64,000 bases of DNA from Sulfurimonas paralvinellae (GTDB lineage: Bacteria > Campylobacterota > Campylobacteria > Campylobacterales > Sulfurimonadaceae). A program made the translations under genes and the position numbers. Shown one piece after another: positions 17,257-26,415 of this stretch (position 1 is the first letter of the stretch; the number at the start of each line of letters is the position of its first letter). The notes below the pieces were generated by a model. The model searched no databases. It was not told the DNA's origin and saw only the letters and a program-made list of their open reading frames with translations. Location of the stretch: contig NZ_CP041406.1 in the NCBI RefSeq assembly GCF_014905135.1, positions 1,426,001 through 1,490,000 of the forward strand, read 5' to 3'.

Positions 17257-19254
17257 TTGACTGACAACAAATTTTACTATTTTGGCCTACTTAGAAATAT
17301 TCTATTATTAGAAATTGTTTTTTTATTCATTATGTCACTTTTTCGGACACTTTTTTTTCTTTTTGCACCCCTGAAAATAGAAGCGACGTTTGTAAATTAT
17401 CTTGAAACTTTTCTTTTTGGTTTACGACTAGACCTTTCAGTATTAGCTTACGTTTTTGCTCTATCTTTTCTCTTTTTATCGACTGCATATATTTTTAGAA
17501 AATATCTCTCTTTAAAAATTATTCAAACGATTTTACTCATCTATTTTTTTCTCACTTTTATACTTATATCCTTAATTATTGCTACAGATATCGGTTTTTA
17601 CTCATATTTTGCTGATAGAGTAAATATTATGATCTTTGGAATTATGGATGATGATACAAAAGCATTATGGGAGATAGCTGTAAAAAACTACAATCTTACA
17701 TTCGTTTTTACTGCTGTGTTACTCTATATGATTGCCATTTATAAACTGGTTTCTACATTTCTTTTCAATATAAAGCCCATACACTTAAGCAATTTCGGGC
17801 TTCTAAAACACATTACAACCTTTTTATTTATTGCCGTACTTACATTTTTAGCTATCCGTGGCTCTTTTGGTACATTTCCAATTTATCACTGGACGAGGGA
17901 TGTTACAGGTAACAACTTTTTAAACAAAGTATCTAAAGATAGCACTTACTTGCTTTTACAAGCATACAGAGAGTATAAAAAAAGTAAAAAAGGGCAACGA
18001 AACTACATTAAAGAGATGGGTTACTCCGGACATATAGAGGATGCTTTTAAACTATTGTCATCGAAAAAAGAGATAAATAGCACAAACCTCTACCAAGCCA
18101 TCACTTATAAAACACCATCTAACCTTCTCCTTGAAAAACATCCTGTCAATGTTGTTATCATCATGGTAGAGAGTTTTGGCACACCAATTTTAAAATATCA
18201 AAGTGAAACATTTGATATTGAAAGAAGGTTAAAAAAACATTTTCAGAGCGATGATATACGTTTTAAAAATTTCATATCTACAGCAAATGGTACAATTGTT
18301 TCCATGGAACCGATGCTTCTTAATCTCATAGCAAGACCAGGTAGCGTACCTTACGGGCAAAGTCTTTTTAGTGGAATCTCATTCAAACAGGCAGGAGCAA
18401 AGGTTTATAAGAAAAAAGGTTATGAAACATCTTACATATATGGTGGTGACCTCTCTTGGCGTAATGTTGGTAGATTTTTTCCAAGACAAGGCTTTGAACA
18501 TGTTGAGGGAAAAGCAAAGATCGAAGAAGAACTTCACCTTGATCCTGAGCTTGCAACACATGATTGGGGTGTATATGACAAATATCTTTATAATTACATT
18601 TACAAAAAACTTAAAAATGCAAGAAAACCACAACTCATCTATGCAATGACAACAAACAACCATCCTCCTTATGTTATCTCAAAAGAGTACAAATCTAAAA
18701 AACTAATTCTTTCAAAAGAATTAAAAAAGCATTTAAAAGGAGACTTGGATTTAATTAAAAAAAGATTGTACGATTATCAATATGCTCTTGATATGGCTGG
18801 AAGATTTTTAGATATGATTAAATCTTCTCCTTTAGCTAAAAACACAGTAGTCGTTATAACTGCTGACAACAATACAATAGAAGGCTCCATGAACTATGAC
18901 AACTTTTTACAAGAGTCAAAACAGATTCCTTTTTATATCTATATGCCAAAGAGCATTAAACCAAAAAATATAGATTTATCAACTCCGGGATCACATAAAG
19001 ATATTTTCCCAACACTCTACAACCTAACACTCTCCGATACTTCTTACATAGCTGTTGGTTCTAATTTACTTGATAAAAATATTACACATTGTGGCTTTAA
19101 CAACAGTGGCATTATTGTTTCACGAGAAGGAGCCTTTATGCTCAATAAGCCACAAAATCAAGAAGAGCAAAAGTGTCAACAACTATATAAGGCTTCTTTG
19201 GCTGTAACAGACTACTTAGTTAAAACACAACTACATCAAAAGGATAAAAAATGA
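17257..19254 (+). CDS. LTA-synthase/sulfatase-family phosphotransferase (altered metal site)
   Basis: A 665-residue member of the alkaline-phosphatase superfamily with about five N-terminal membrane segments and a periplasmic catalytic domain. Family members transfer phosphoglycerol or phosphoethanolamine to surface glycans. Seen: MVESFGTP (E305, metal ligand), a candidate nucleophile in TANGTIVSME (T346), HDWGVYD, and TTNNHPPY. The usual Asp-His metal pair appears as Asp-Asn (D537, N538) in TADNNTI, so activity needs testing. TTG start with AAAGGA eight bases upstream. It overlaps the second family member by four bases (ATGA). Confidence 0.8.
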   Translation: MTDNKFYYFGLLRNILLLEIVFLFIMSLFRTLFFLFAPLKIEATFVNYLETFLFGLRLDLSVLAYVFALSFLFLSTAYIFRKYLSLKIIQTILLIYFFLTFILISLIIATDIGFYSYFADRVNIMIFGIMDDDTKALWEIAVKNYNLTFVFTAVLLYMIAIYKLVSTFLFNIKPIHLSNFGLLKHITTFLFIAVLTFLAIRGSFGTFPIYHWTRDVTGNNFLNKVSKDSTYLLLQAYREYKKSKKGQRNYIKEMGYSGHIEDAFKLLSSKKEINSTNLYQAITYKTPSNLLLEKHPVNVVIIMVESFGTPILKYQSETFDIERRLKKHFQSDDIRFKNFISTANGTIVSMEPMLLNLIARPGSVPYGQSLFSGISFKQAGAKVYKKKGYETSYIYGGDLSWRNVGRFFPRQGFEHVEGKAKIEEELHLDPELATHDWGVYDKYLYNYIYKKLKNARKPQLIYAMTTNNHPPYVISKEYKSKKLILSKELKKHLKGDLDLIKKRLYDYQYALDMAGRFLDMIKSSPLAKNTVVVITADNNTIEGSMNYDNFLQESKQIPFYIYMPKSIKPKNIDLSTPGSHKDIFPTLYNLTLSDTSYIAVGSNLLDKNITHCGFNNSGIIVSREGAFMLNKPQNQEEQKCQQLYKASLAVTDYLVKTQLHQKDKK

Positions 19255-21119
19255 CACTTTTTTTAAAGCGTTACTTTAAACTATTTCTACTGGCATACAT
19301 AATCGTTCTTCTTACAAAAATACTTTTCGCTTTTTACTTGAAAGAGAACTATACAACTTATAATATATCAACAATTCTAGGTGCAATTTTTGCCGGTTAT
19401 AAGTTTGATTTTGCAACCAGTGCTTTTATCGCATTATTAGGAAATTTTTTTGATTTTAACAAGCGTTTTTATGCAATTGCAAGTTCTTTTTTTCTGACAT
19501 CCCTTTTCCTATTACAGATTAGTGATATTTTATATTTCAAAGAAGCCGGTCGTCATATAGGCTATGAAGTACTTGATGCCCTAGTTGATGCAAAAAGTTT
19601 AGTGATGACTGCGATTACGCAAGATGGTATTTTAACCATTGCTGCACTTATAATATCTGTCATTCTCTTTATTGTTTTTTATAAAATATTTTCACATTGT
19701 CAAAAAGAAAAAATAAACAAATACTATATAGCTAAACAACTCTTCCTAATTTTACTAACTATATTTTTCATACGAGGGATGTTTCAACATATTCCTCTTA
19801 ATCCTTGGCAATCAAATATTCTAGGTGATGCAAAACTTGCTCCGTTAGTGCTTAATGGAACATATAACACAGTATTTGCATTGGGAAGCAAAAGTAAAAA
19901 GTTAACAATGGAAAAAATACAAAAACCATCAAAAGGAGAGATTACACAATCATTCGAAGAACTCTATAGTGATAGTAATGCCACAAGTAATTTTCCACTA
20001 CCGCTTATAAAAAACAAGCCCAATATTGTTTTATTCTTTTCTGAAAGTTGGAGTGCCCATTATATGAAACCTTATGGTTATCAGGCTGAAACAACTCCAA
20101 ATTATGATGCACTCCTAAAACAATCTCTTCATCCTATTGTCATGATTGCCAATGGACATAGAACAACAGAAGGAATCTTTGCCGTAACAGCATCAATGCA
20201 AAACCCATTAGGGCGTAGCGTAGCTAAAACAAATCTCCAATATAATCATTTTACATCCATTATTAATGAACTCAATAAGATTGGTTACAACAGTATCTTT
20301 TTTCAAGGAACGGCTAAAGAAACGAGTGGTACAGGCAGTCTTGCACAGCAAATGGGATTTAAAAAATCATATGGTAAACGTGATGTCAAAAAGAGAATTT
20401 TTGAAGAAAATGATTGGGGTATCCATGATTTTGATCTTTATAACTTTGCGATGAAAAAGTTGGAACAGACGGATAAACCCTTTGTCATTGGTATTAATGG
20501 GGCAACTACACATAATGACAAATTACCAAAGGGGATAAAAGTAATACACTTTACAGACACTTCATTTAACATTCGTTTAAATGTACTGCATTTTGCGGAT
20601 GCCGCACTTGGAGATTTTGTCAAAAGAGTTCAAAAAAAATATCCAAACACTATTTTTGTACTATTTGCAGATCATTGTGGAGGCGGTCTTAGTGGAACAC
20701 TTGAAAACTACGAAATACCTTTTGCTATCTATGCACCACAATATATAAAGGCCAAAAAGCTTGATCATGTTATGTCACAACGGGATATTGCGCCAACACT
20801 ATATGATATGATTATAGGAAGTTACAAAAAAGATCGTTTACCATTTAGCGGTAAATCAATATTTAGCGATAAAAGATTTTTTGCTGATTACTATCGAAGT
20901 GGTATTTTAGGCTGGATCGAAAATAAAAAGATAGTAGAAATAAATTTGCAAAACAGTACGTACAATTGCTATGTAATGAAAAATTTTCAAAAAGTTCCAA
21001 CACAATGTACACAAGAGTATGAGAAACTAAAAAAACATGCTCTAAGCTTTACATATACCTCTCAAAAACTACTTTTTGAGGACAAAACAAATGATTTTTC
21101 AAGGTATCGTTATAAATAG
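19251..21119 (+). CDS. LTA-synthase/sulfatase-family phosphotransferase
   Basis: A 622-residue paralogue of the preceding gene. It has N-terminal membrane segments and a periplasmic catalytic domain. Seen: FFSESWSAHYMKPYG, the nucleophile region NGHRTTEGIFA, HDFDLYNF, and an intact Asp-His metal pair in FADHCGG (D474, H475). By family it probably transfers phosphoglycerol or phosphoethanolamine to LPS or another glycan; neither donor nor acceptor is determined. Strong AAGGA site and ATGA overlap with the first copy. It ends five bases from the convergent sugar ketoisomerase gene. Confidence 0.82.
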   Translation: MTLFLKRYFKLFLLAYIIVLLTKILFAFYLKENYTTYNISTILGAIFAGYKFDFATSAFIALLGNFFDFNKRFYAIASSFFLTSLFLLQISDILYFKEAGRHIGYEVLDALVDAKSLVMTAITQDGILTIAALIISVILFIVFYKIFSHCQKEKINKYYIAKQLFLILLTIFFIRGMFQHIPLNPWQSNILGDAKLAPLVLNGTYNTVFALGSKSKKLTMEKIQKPSKGEITQSFEELYSDSNATSNFPLPLIKNKPNIVLFFSESWSAHYMKPYGYQAETTPNYDALLKQSLHPIVMIANGHRTTEGIFAVTASMQNPLGRSVAKTNLQYNHFTSIINELNKIGYNSIFFQGTAKETSGTGSLAQQMGFKKSYGKRDVKKRIFEENDWGIHDFDLYNFAMKKLEQTDKPFVIGINGATTHNDKLPKGIKVIHFTDTSFNIRLNVLHFADAALGDFVKRVQKKYPNTIFVLFADHCGGGLSGTLENYEIPFAIYAPQYIKAKKLDHVMSQRDIAPTLYDMIIGSYKKDRLPFSGKSIFSDKRFFADYYRSGILGWIENKKIVEINLQNSTYNCYVMKNFQKVPTQCTQEYEKLKKHALSFTYTSQKLLFEDKTNDFSRYRYK

Positions 21120-21124
21120 ATATA

Positions 21125-21529
21125 CTATCCATTTTCTCTTGTTTTGTCTAAAAATGTTGGATAACTATGAATATAATCAGTTGCATCATATAAGGTATCT
21201 GCCATAACTAAAAGGACACAATCTGGACTAAAATCATGCATAGTTCCCCAAACTAACGCATCTTGAAAAAGTCCTACATTTGGTTTATTTAACTTAAATG
21301 TCATTTGTATCTTTCCAGTATCTAAAGTAACTTTACAGCTACCACTTACTGCTATCAAAAATTGCTTTGTTTTATAATGAGCATGATTTCCTCTTGGCAC
21401 TCCTTCTTGAGTACCATAAATATAAAAAATTCTCTGTATATCAAATGGTATCTGTTTATTTGCTTCAAGAGCTACAAGCTTCCCTCTATTGTCACCTAAT
21501 ACTTTTAGTTCTTCTAATGTTGCTATCAT
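21125..21529 (-). CDS. dTDP-4-oxo-6-deoxyhexose 3,4-ketoisomerase (FdtA/QdtA-like)
   Basis: A 134-residue cupin of the WxcM-like family. These enzymes convert dTDP-4-keto-6-deoxyglucose to a 3-keto sugar, FdtA giving the galacto and QdtA the gluco isomer. Seen: ALEANKQIPFDIQRIFYIYG near the start and the active-site pair in GVPRGNHAHYKTKQFL. The ATG at 21529 overlaps the rmlB stop as ATGA; ten extra residues upstream in the frame lie within rmlB and were dropped. Which of the two products is made cannot be told by eye. Last gene of the six-gene amino-sugar operon. Confidence 0.85.
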   Translation of the reverse strand: MIATLEELKVLGDNRGKLVALEANKQIPFDIQRIFYIYGTQEGVPRGNHAHYKTKQFLIAVSGSCKVTLDTGKIQMTFKLNKPNVGLFQDALVWGTMHDFSPDCVLLVMADTLYDATDYIHSYPTFLDKTRENG

Positions 21530-22572
21530 CTTACAATTCCATATTTCTCTAAGTACCAATCAACAGTCTTAAGAATTCCACTATCAAAGTTCTCATCTGC
21601 TTTCCAGCCAAGCTCATTCTCTACTTTTGTAGCATCAATAGCATAACGCCTATCATGTCCTGCTCTGTCTTCTACGAAAGCAATAAGTTCTTTATAGCTA
21701 TCTTTGTCTATTCTTTCTTTAGGAGGAACTTTTTCATCAAGTATAGTTGTGATAGCATCGACTATCTGAAGATTTGTTCTTTCATTTCTTCCACCTATAT
21801 TATATACATTGGCTTCCTTACCTATGTGGTAAACCAAATCAATTCCCTTACAGTGATCAAGAACATAGAGCCAGTCTCTAATGTTCTTACCATCTCCATA
21901 GATAGGGATATTCTCACCTGTTAAACATTTTCTGATGATAATAGGGATAAATTTCTCATCATGTTGTTTTGGTCCATAGTTATTGGAGCAATTTGTGATA
22001 ACAGTATTGAGTCCATAAGTTTCTTGGTAAGAACGCACTATCATATCACTGCTTGCTTTACTTGCAGAGTATGGAGAGTTTGGGGCATACGGTGTATCTT
22101 CTGTAAAGAGGTCTTTTGGATCATCACTGAGTGTTCCATAGACTTCATCTGTTGATATATGGTGAAATCTACACTCTTGATACTCTTTATAATAAGTAAA
22201 AGGTCTTTCCATCCACTTTTTCTTTGCTACATCTAAAAGTGTAAAAGTTCCATTGACATTTGTCTCTACAAATACACCAGGATTTTTGATAGAGTTGTCA
22301 ACATGGCTTTCTGCTGCAAAATGAATCACACCCCGCACATCATACTCATCAAATATAAATTCTACAAGTTCTCGATTACAGATATCACCTTTGATAAATT
22401 TGTATCGTGGATTATTTTCTACCTCTTTTAGGTTTTCTAAATTACCTGCATATGTTAATAAATCTAAATTAACTACATTGTAGTTTTCATATTTGTCTAT
22501 AAAATATGGAACAAAGTTACTTCCGATGAAACCTGCACAACCTGTCACTAAAATTGTTTTATTCTTATTCAT
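21526..22572 (-). CDS. rmlB: dTDP-glucose 4,6-dehydratase
   Basis: Makes dTDP-4-keto-6-deoxyglucose from dTDP-glucose using bound NAD. The 348 residues are standard. Seen: [10 protein letters not shown], the [11 protein letters not shown] signature, ISTDEVYG with catalytic Asp-Glu, YSASKAS (YxxxK) and NNYGPKQ. No rmlC or rmlD is present, so the intermediate is not going to L-rhamnose here; the ketoisomerase and aminotransferase beside it point to a 3-amino-3,6-dideoxyhexose. Starts inside the end of rmlA (8-base overlap). Confidence 0.96.
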   Translation of the reverse strand: MNKNKTILVTGCAGFIGSNFVPYFIDKYENYNVVNLDLLTYAGNLENLKEVENNPRYKFIKGDICNRELVEFIFDEYDVRGVIHFAAESHVDNSIKNPGVFVETNVNGTFTLLDVAKKKWMERPFTYYKEYQECRFHHISTDEVYGTLSDDPKDLFTEDTPYAPNSPYSASKASSDMIVRSYQETYGLNTVITNCSNNYGPKQHDEKFIPIIIRKCLTGENIPIYGDGKNIRDWLYVLDHCKGIDLVYHIGKEANVYNIGGRNERTNLQIVDAITTILDEKVPPKERIDKDSYKELIAFVEDRAGHDRRYAIDATKVENELGWKADENFDSGILKTVDWYLEKYGIVR

Positions 22573-23434
22573 CGTCTACCAACTCCTTGAGATACTCCCC
22601 ATAACTATTTTTACTAAGTGGTTTTGCTATTTCCAGTACTTTCTGTTTATCGATCCAGCCATTATTATATGCTATCTCTTCCAAACAGGCTATTTTATAA
22701 CCTTGCCTATATTCAATTGTTTGAACAAATCTTCCTGCGTCAAGTAAACTATCATGTGTACCTGTATCAAGCCAAGCAAATCCACGACCCAACAGTTCTA
22801 CTTTTAATGTACCTCTTTTTAGATACTCCTCATTAATAGAAGTAATCTCCAATTCTCCTCTAGCTGACGGCTTTACACTTTTTGCAATTTCAATAACATC
22901 ATTATCATAAAAATATAATCCGGTTACAGCAAAATTTGATTTTGGATTTTTCGGTTTCTCTTCAATACTTAAAACATTCATATTTTTATCAAACTCAACA
23001 ACACCAAATCTATGAGGGTCACGAACTCTATACCCAAATATTTTAGCACCTTGTTTTATTTTAGCAGCTTCTCGTAATGTCATAATAAATTCATTTCCAT
23101 AAAAAATATTATCTCCTAAAATAAGACAAACACTATCATTACCGATAAAAGACTCACCAATAATAAATGCTTGAGCCAAACCATCGGGAGAAGACTGTAC
23201 AGCATAGTGAAGTTTCACACCCCAATTATGTCCATCTCCAAGCAATTCTTTAAAATTTTCAATATCTTGAGGTGTCGTTATTACAAGTATTTCCCGTATA
23301 CCTGCCAACATTAACACTGATAAAGGATAATATATCATCGGTTTATCATATACAGGCAATAACTGCTTACTGACTGAACGAGTGACAGGATAGAGTCTCG
23401 TACCGCTTCCCCCTGCTAGAATAATACCTTTCAT
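22565..23434 (-). CDS. rmlA: Glucose-1-phosphate thymidylyltransferase
   Basis: Joins dTTP and glucose-1-phosphate to dTDP-glucose, the entry step of the pathway. The 289 residues begin with [17 protein letters not shown], the nucleotide-binding loop, and contain [23 protein letters not shown] and EEKPKNPKS. The ATG at 23434 overlaps the upstream aminotransferase stop (TAATG); five further upstream residues in the frame were not used. Followed by rmlB with overlapping ends, so expression is coupled. Confidence 0.97.
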   Translation of the reverse strand: MKGIILAGGSGTRLYPVTRSVSKQLLPVYDKPMIYYPLSVLMLAGIREILVITTPQDIENFKELLGDGHNWGVKLHYAVQSSPDGLAQAFIIGESFIGNDSVCLILGDNIFYGNEFIMTLREAAKIKQGAKIFGYRVRDPHRFGVVEFDKNMNVLSIEEKPKNPKSNFAVTGLYFYDNDVIEIAKSVKPSARGELEITSINEEYLKRGTLKVELLGRGFAWLDTGTHDSLLDAGRFVQTIEYRQGYKIACLEEIAYNNGWIDKQKVLEIAKPLSKNSYGEYLKELVDDE

Positions 23435-24522
23435 TATAAATACTCCCAATCATTAATTACCTCACACACCCTATGAACATCCTCTTTTGTATGAAAATAT
23501 GAAATAGGCAAACTTAGTGTTGTATCATGAATTGCTTTACTGATTGGATAATCTCCATCTAAAATACTTCTATAAGCTTTTTGTTCATGCGGTGCAACAG
23601 GATAATGTATCTGCGTTTCTATATTATTATCTAAAAGATATTTTTGAAGTGCATCTCTTTTGGAATGCCGAATATTAAAAATATGATAAACATCAAAATA
23701 ATCATCTTCACAAATTGGTTTAATCACACGATTATCCAGATTTTGCATGTAAACTTGAGCAAGATCTCTTTTGTGCTGTGTAATTTCATCAAGTATTTCA
23801 AGTTTTATAGATAAAAAACCTGCTTGAAGTTCATCTAAACGTGAATTATATCCTATCTCGTCATTATAATATTTTTTTGTACTTCCATAATTTCTAAGTG
23901 ACTTTAACTTTTGTACATATGTTTCATCTTCAGCTACAATTGCACCGCCATCACCCAAGGCGCCAAGATTTTTTGTCGGATAAAAACTAAAACATCCCAC
24001 TCCAAAACTTCCTGCTTTTTTTCCTTTATACATTGCACCATGTGCTTGTGCACAATCTTCTATAATTTTCAGTTTATATTGATCAGCTATTGCTGTTATA
24101 CTATCCATATCACACATTTTTCCGTAAAGATGAACAACTAAAATAGCTCTTGTCTTATCCGTTATTTTCTCTTCTATTTTACTAGGATCAATATTATAAC
24201 TATGAATATCAGGTTCAACCAAAACAGGTTTCATTCCACTACGAACAATGGCAAGAATAGTTGCAATATATGTATTGGAAGGCACAATAATTTCATTTCC
24301 CTGCTCAAAATCAAAAGCATCAATAGCTAATGTCAGTGCATCAAGACCAGAAGCAACTCCTACACATTCTTTTGTAGTACAAAATGCAGCAAATGCCTCT
24401 TCAAACGATGAAACATTATTTCCAAGGATATACCAGCCACTCTCTAAAAAATTACGAAAGCTCTCTTCATAGCGTCGAAAAAGTATTCTATTTACTTGTT
24501 TTAAATCTTCATATTTAATCAT
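23434..24522 (-). CDS. DegT/DnrJ/EryC1 aminotransferase (FdtB/QdtB-like)
   Basis: PLP-dependent sugar aminotransferase of 362 residues. With the neighbouring ketoisomerase it is predicted to convert dTDP-3-keto-6-deoxyhexose to dTDP-3-amino-3,6-dideoxyhexose. Seen: [37 protein letters not shown], and the PLP lysine in [15 protein letters not shown]. The C-terminal part has IQIHYP-like text as [14 protein letters not shown] overlaps the upstream GT4 stop as ATGA. The N-acyltransferase that usually completes this pathway (FdtC/QdtC) is not visible in the window. Confidence 0.88.
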   Translation of the reverse strand: MIKYEDLKQVNRILFRRYEESFRNFLESGWYILGNNVSSFEEAFAAFCTTKECVGVASGLDALTLAIDAFDFEQGNEIIVPSNTYIATILAIVRSGMKPVLVEPDIHSYNIDPSKIEEKITDKTRAILVVHLYGKMCDMDSITAIADQYKLKIIEDCAQAHGAMYKGKKAGSFGVGCFSFYPTKNLGALGDGGAIVAEDETYVQKLKSLRNYGSTKKYYNDEIGYNSRLDELQAGFLSIKLEILDEITQHKRDLAQVYMQNLDNRVIKPICEDDYFDVYHIFNIRHSKRDALQKYLLDNNIETQIHYPVAPHEQKAYRSILDGDYPISKAIHDTTLSLPISYFHTKEDVHRVCEVINDWEYL

Positions 24523-25628
24523 ACTATCCCCTGTAAAATTGAACCTAACTTCTCAAACTGTAAGTAATTAGAAAACTTCTCTTGACATTTCATCATACCT
24601 GCATGAGCAATAGTATTTAATAGCGCTTCATCATTTTGTAGTCTTTCAAGTTTTCGTGCTAAATCATCACTATTGCCCATTTCAAAAAGCAAACCGGTTT
24701 TTTCATCATCGATAATCTCAACAACACCGCCGCTATTGGAACCAACTACTGCAGTACCCATCTGCATAGCTTCGATGACAACAAGTCCAAATGTCTCACG
24801 TCTTGATGCCATTACAATTACATCACATGCCTGAAAGAAATGATGTGGATTTTTCATAAAACCCAAAAAATGTACACGTGATCCTACACCTAAATCAGCT
24901 GCCATTTTTTGTAGTTTTTGAATATAGCCTTTGTCCATTTCATGTCCTACAAAAAACACTTCAGCATTTTTTTGTTGCATTTTGGAAAGTGCTTCTATAA
25001 GTAAATATTGCCCTTTTGCTTCGTTTATTCGCCCAACCATACCAATATTAAAAATATCCTCACGCAGGCCTGTTTTTTCTTTAAATGCTTTTAATTCAGG
25101 TGCTTCTAAAAGCTCAGGCTTATCTGAACCCATATAGAGCACTTCTATTTGGGGGCGTATATCTTGCGGTATGAACTTTTCTAACTGCTCTTTTACTTGA
25201 TAAGTTACAGGCAGCATCAAATCAATATTTTTATATAAAAATCGATGATAGAAATCATCTTTAAAACGTGTCATCGTCATATTACGTGTTTGTACGACTT
25301 TCGGTCTCTTCTTGGAAAGCAGCTTACTAAGCACTACGAGAGGCAAGTCTTTTGTCCAGTGTACATGAATTACATCCACATTCTTTTCATCGATAATATT
25401 AGCCAACTGTTTTGCCGCACCAAATATTAAAAGATTGGATTTTTTTTCAAGAGCAATATAACTATCTTTTCCATCTTCATAATATTGTTCTAATTTACCA
25501 TTTTTATTGATAATAGAGATTACTTTAAATCTATCTTTTAAAGCTTTTGCTGCACGCACCATATAAAGTTCCAAACCACCTAAATCAGGGGACATACATA
25601 ATTCTAAAAGGACTTTTTTATTTTTCAT
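24519..25628 (-). CDS. Glycosyltransferase family 4 (GT-B)
   Basis: A 369-residue GT4 glycosyltransferase. The N-terminal domain has SPDLGGLELYMVRAA. The C-terminal domain has GMVGRINEAKGQ (donor binding) and the EX7E motif in ETFGLVVIEAMQMG, then GSNSGGVVEII. Probably transfers one sugar of the glycan whose amino sugar is made by the adjoining genes. It carries a copy of the octamer CTCACGCA at 25059, the only one between 6.2 and 26.7 kb. ATG lies inside the end of the GT2 gene (11-base overlap). Confidence 0.87.
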   Translation of the reverse strand: MKNKKVLLELCMSPDLGGLELYMVRAAKALKDRFKVISIINKNGKLEQYYEDGKDSYIALEKKSNLLIFGAAKQLANIIDEKNVDVIHVHWTKDLPLVVLSKLLSKKRPKVVQTRNMTMTRFKDDFYHRFLYKNIDLMLPVTYQVKEQLEKFIPQDIRPQIEVLYMGSDKPELLEAPELKAFKEKTGLREDIFNIGMVGRINEAKGQYLLIEALSKMQQKNAEVFFVGHEMDKGYIQKLQKMAADLGVGSRVHFLGFMKNPHHFFQACDVIVMASRRETFGLVVIEAMQMGTAVVGSNSGGVVEIIDDEKTGLLFEMGNSDDLARKLERLQNDEALLNTIAHAGMMKCQEKFSNYLQFEKLGSILQGIV

Positions 25629-26361
25629 TTTCTTGCATCTCCACCATTAAAGCATATTTCATATAAGAACTAAAAGCCGATATCATAGCCACATTCCAGC
25701 CAACCAAACCATCGAACATGCCTCTCTTTAAAATCAACGTCTTAAACAGTGCACCGGTTCCATGTAAAAAAGGATCGAATCTGCTCGCCCGTTTTCCATC
25801 TTCAAAGGCCAATTTCGCACCGCGAGTTATAAATTTATGAGAAGTTTTAATCATCTCACCAAAATTTGCATAGGAGAAGTGAAGCATATCGGCATCTAAA
25901 TCTTTTACATTTGTAGTCTCTACTTTTGCGTGTCCGCCAACTGTTGAAAAACCACATTTTTTACGATTATAAAGTCGTATTACTCTATCAGGATACCACA
26001 ACCGGACAAACTGCTTTCCAACATATGTTTTTCTTGCAAAACTAAAAGCATCATAAGGCGTATTTTTCAAATCTAAACTTTTTATAGCTTCTATAGCATT
26101 TACATCAAGTCTCTCATCCGCATCAATACTGAGAATCCAGTCATTTTCAGCTAATGGCGCACCGAATGCCTTTTGTCCACCATCACCAAGATAAGGTTGT
26201 TTTATAACTTTTGCACCGAGCGACTCGGCTATTTCGCATGTTTTATCACTACTGAGCGAATCTACAACCAACACCTCATCACAGACTGTTTGCACGGACT
26301 TAATGACTTTTTCTATATTTTTTTCTTCATTAAGAGTAATAATATTTGCAGTAATTTTCAT
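25618..26361 (-). CDS. Glycosyltransferase family 2 (WaaE/KdtX-like)
   Basis: A 247-residue GT-A enzyme similar in layout to LPS core beta-glucosyltransferase WaaE/KdtX. Seen: ANIITLNEEKNIEKVI at the N-terminus, VVDSLSSDKT, the metal site SIDADERLD, and the WYPDRVIRLYNRKKC region characteristic of the WaaE group. The C-terminus has a hydrophobic amphipathic segment that may touch the membrane. First gene of the amino-sugar operon, divergent from the PIG-L gene. Donor and acceptor not known for this organism. Confidence 0.85.
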   Translation of the reverse strand: MKITANIITLNEEKNIEKVIKSVQTVCDEVLVVDSLSSDKTCEIAESLGAKVIKQPYLGDGGQKAFGAPLAENDWILSIDADERLDVNAIEAIKSLDLKNTPYDAFSFARKTYVGKQFVRLWYPDRVIRLYNRKKCGFSTVGGHAKVETTNVKDLDADMLHFSYANFGEMIKTSHKFITRGAKLAFEDGKRASRFDPFLHGTGALFKTLILKRGMFDGLVGWNVAMISAFSSYMKYALMVEMQENEK

Positions 26362-26415
26362 AAACTTATTTTACCATAGTAAACTTTCGATACAATTTCA
26401 TAAGGAGTTATCTAT

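Noticed and set aside
17257-21119. The two sulfatase-family genes as a recent duplication
   Set aside because: Only motif-level similarity is visible and membrane segments and lengths differ, so they are old paralogues.
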